From Microbacterium album (lineage in GTDB: Bacteria; Actinomycetota; Actinomycetes; Actinomycetales; Microbacteriaceae), in contig NZ_BMJY01000004.1 of assembly GCF_014643695.1 (NCBI RefSeq), positions 124,001 to 188,000 of the forward strand: 64,000 nucleotides of DNA. Reading direction: 5' to 3'. Positions 62,153 to 64,000 of the stretch are shown here, in pieces. Below the pieces are notes generated by a model, which saw only the letters and a list, made by a program, of their open reading frames with translations, had not been told where the DNA came from and made no database searches. Position 1 is the first letter of the stretch; the number at the start of each line of letters is the position of its first letter. The translations under genes were made by a program, and so were the position numbers.

Positions 62153-63541
62153 GTGAGACGGTATCGGGCACTATCCGCAGTCATCGCCGCAAGCGGGGTC
62201 ATCGCGCTCGCCTCCGGCTGCGCCGCGGGCACGGGTGGCGCCGACGACGCGGACGCGGAGTACGACGCGTCGGCCGAGCTCGAGGGACGGCTCGACGTCA
62301 TGGGGTTCTCGGGCGTCGACGAGGTCGCGACCGCCCGCATGGACCGCGCTCAGGAGCTCCTCGGCGAGGGCGTCGAGGTCAGGCTCACGGAGGGGGAGCT
62401 CGATCTGCAGCAGTTCCTCTCCGCGGTGGCCACCGGCTCCCCGCCCGATCTGATCTACGCCAACCGGGACCAGATCGGCTCCCTGGCAGCGCGGGGCGCG
62501 ATCCTCCCCCTCGACCGCTGCATCGACGGCGAGGGCATCGACACCGGCATGTACGTGGAGTCGGCGCTCGCGCAGGTCACGCTCGACGACCGCATCTACG
62601 GGATCCCGGAGTTCAACGTCGTGCAGGTGACCATGGCCAACGCCGATCTGCTGCAGGCCGCGGGGCTGTCGCTGTCGGACGTGGACGGGTCCGACTGGGA
62701 CGCGATGTCCGCGGCGAACGAGGCGCTCACCGATTCGGACGGCGGACGTCTCAGCGTGATCGGGGTGGACAGCAAGCTGCCCGAGTTCTTCCCGCTGTGG
62801 GCCAAGGCGAACGGCGCGGACCTCATCAGCGAGGACGGGCGCGAGGCGCGCCTGGACGACCCGGCCGCGATCGAAGCACTCGAGTGGGCCGTCTCCATCT
62901 ACGACGCACAGGGCGGCTTCGGCGCGGTGAAGGCGTACCGCGACTCCGCCGACTTCTTCGGCGAGGGCAATCAGTTCGCCAGCGGCACTCTCGGCGCCAT
63001 GCCGATGGAGCAGTGGTACATCAATGTGCTCAACGACGTCTCCCCGGACGCCCCGATGGCGTTCGACACGGTCAAGGACCGGCAGGGCGAGCCGCTGGCG
63101 TACGCGTCGGGGTCCGCCTGGGCGATCCCCGCGGGGGCCGAGGACCCCGAGGCGGCGTGCCGGTGGGCGCGCGCCATGACGGAGGTCGATGCCTGGCAGG
63201 CCGCCGCGCAGGCGCGCCTCGACCTGCGCACCGAGGAGGGCAAGCCGTTCACCGGCATCCTCACGGGCAACGCCGAGGCGGACGAGGTCATCCGGGAGAT
63301 GGTCACCCCGGGCGGCGAGCCCTGGGACACCGCCGTGGCGGCGATGTACGAGGCCAACGACCACACATTCGCCCTGCCGGCCAACCCCGCCGACGCCGAG
63401 TTCGAGACCGCCATGCAGGACGCCGTGAACTCGGTGCTGTCCGGGCAGGCCGAGCCCACCGACGCCCTTGCACGCGCGCAGGAGACAGCCCAGAGCGCGC
63501 TGGACGAGGCGTGGGGTCGCATCGGCTCGGACGAGGGATGA
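62153..63541 (+). CDS. Sugar ABC transporter substrate-binding lipoprotein
   Basis: The 462-residue family 1 solute-binding protein has a signal peptide (MRRYRALSAVIAASGVIALA) and lipobox ASGC near residue 23. SPPDLIYANRDQIGSLAARG, a GIPEFNVVQV strand and GTLGAMPMEQWYINVL are typical of carbohydrate receptors. It would capture a sugar or oligosaccharide for the permease encoded directly after it. The GTG at 62153 has GGAAG 6 nt before it. Confidence 0.93.
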   Translation: MRRYRALSAVIAASGVIALASGCAAGTGGADDADAEYDASAELEGRLDVMGFSGVDEVATARMDRAQELLGEGVEVRLTEGELDLQQFLSAVATGSPPDLIYANRDQIGSLAARGAILPLDRCIDGEGIDTGMYVESALAQVTLDDRIYGIPEFNVVQVTMANADLLQAAGLSLSDVDGSDWDAMSAANEALTDSDGGRLSVIGVDSKLPEFFPLWAKANGADLISEDGREARLDDPAAIEALEWAVSIYDAQGGFGAVKAYRDSADFFGEGNQFASGTLGAMPMEQWYINVLNDVSPDAPMAFDTVKDRQGEPLAYASGSAWAIPAGAEDPEAACRWARAMTEVDAWQAAAQARLDLRTEEGKPFTGILTGNAEADEVIREMVTPGGEPWDTAVAAMYEANDHTFALPANPADAEFETAMQDAVNSVLSGQAEPTDALARAQETAQSALDEAWGRIGSDEG

Positions 63542-64000
63542 CGGCCTCCCCTTCGGCCGCGCCCGCACCGGCTCGACCGCGGGCGGCGAGGCGCGTCCCC
63601 CGTCGCCCGCGGTCGAGGATGCGCGAGACGCGCGCGGCCCTGCTGTTCCTCAGCCCGTGGATCATCGGTTTCGCGGTGTTCACGGCGTGGCCGCTGATCT
63701 ACAGCGCCTACCTGTCGCTCACCGACTACGACGTCATCAACGACCCGACGTTCATCGGCTTCGACAACTACGCGCGGCTCTTCGCCGACCCGAAGGTCTC
63801 GCTCGCGCTCACGAACACGCTCTTCTTCACGGCCGTACAGGTCCCGCTGTACGTGATCGTCTCTCTCGCGCTCGCGCTGCTCCTGGCACGCGCGGGCCGC
63901 GCCTCCGGCTTCTTCCGTACGGTCTTCTTCCTCCCCAAGATGACGCCGCCCGTGGCGGTGGGAATCCTGTTCCTGCTGCTGTTCAACGGCCAGAGCGGCC
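63538..64000 (+). CDS. Sugar ABC transporter permease (5' part; cut by window edge)
   Basis: The first 154 residues of a MalF/UgpA-type permease. A basic leader of about 30 residues (PRAARRVPRRPRSRMRETRA) precedes the first helix LLFLSPWIIGFAVFTAWPLI, then SLTDYDVINDPTFIGFDNYA and further helices (NTLFFTAVQVPLYVIVSLAL). The FFRTVFFLPKMTPPVAVGIL segment is the family signature. The ATG overlaps the receptor gene's stop (ATGA, 63538-63541). The gene runs off the window. Confidence 0.93.
   Translation, partial: MTASPSAAPAPARPRAARRVPRRPRSRMRETRAALLFLSPWIIGFAVFTAWPLIYSAYLSLTDYDVINDPTFIGFDNYARLFADPKVSLALTNTLFFTAVQVPLYVIVSLALALLLARAGRASGFFRTVFFLPKMTPPVAVGILFLLLFNGQSG

Overview
The window is high-GC (about 70%) chromosomal DNA of a Gram-positive actinobacterium, most likely Microbacterium or a close Microbacteriaceae relative. 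This rests on RpoB/RpoC/EF-Tu sequence style, the rpoBC - rpsL-rpsG-fusA-tuf - rpsJ-rplC-rplD-rplW-rplB gene order, frequent GTG/TTG starts, and Microbacteriaceae-type small families (DUF6766, NUDIX/DUF4916, the MGxxIYG paralogues). I saw no rRNA, tRNA, CRISPR array, prophage or insertion sequence.

Layout. 1-2447: start of the S10 ribosomal operon, reading left (rplB cut by the window edge). 2.9-8.9 kb: accessory block with an AbiEi/Vsr-like protein flanked by two copies of a palindromic repeat, a secreted lytic transglycosylase-like protein with a long leader, and a GH18-CBM5/12 hydrolase coupled to a processive GT2 synthase. 9.0-13.7 kb: str operon (tuf, fusA, rpsG, rpsL). 13.8-16.2 kb: three small unknown genes. 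16.3-23.8 kb: rpoC and rpoB. 24-38 kb: mostly single genes (spermidine-synthase fold, TPR, SprT-like, ComB-like, SRPBCC-like, GNAT), an FtsX-type ABC exporter, furA-katG, a two-component system, a threonine-aldolase-like enzyme, a Nudix-like protein and a carboxylesterase. 38-43.6 kb: DNA repair pair Lhr helicase and Nei2-type glycosylase. 43.7-54.9 kb: a leftward run of tightly overlapping genes, namely an Opp/Dpp-type ABC importer, a previously unlisted 35-codon ORF, two SsuD-like FMN monooxygenases, an alpha/beta hydrolase and a Cys/Met-metabolism PLP enzyme, headed by a MocR-type regulator. 55-62 kb: small stress and housekeeping genes, including a MetE-like methyltransferase and a small alarmone synthetase. 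62.1 kb to the end: start of a sugar ABC importer.

How the parts work together. The 43.7-54.9 kb cluster reads as one unit for importing and oxidatively desulfurising an organosulfur compound and returning the sulfur to Cys/Met metabolism; the substrate is unknown. furA-katG is the usual peroxide-response pair. The GH18 and GT2 genes look like a synthesis/processing pair for an extracellular beta-linked polymer.

A signal that runs through the window is a TANNNT hexamer placed exactly 6 or 7 nt before the start codon of 13 genes, with seven looser cases. This is the hallmark of leaderless transcripts in actinobacteria, and I used it to choose several start codons. Two unrelated families of about 65-71 bp palindromic intergenic repeats, two copies each, are also present.
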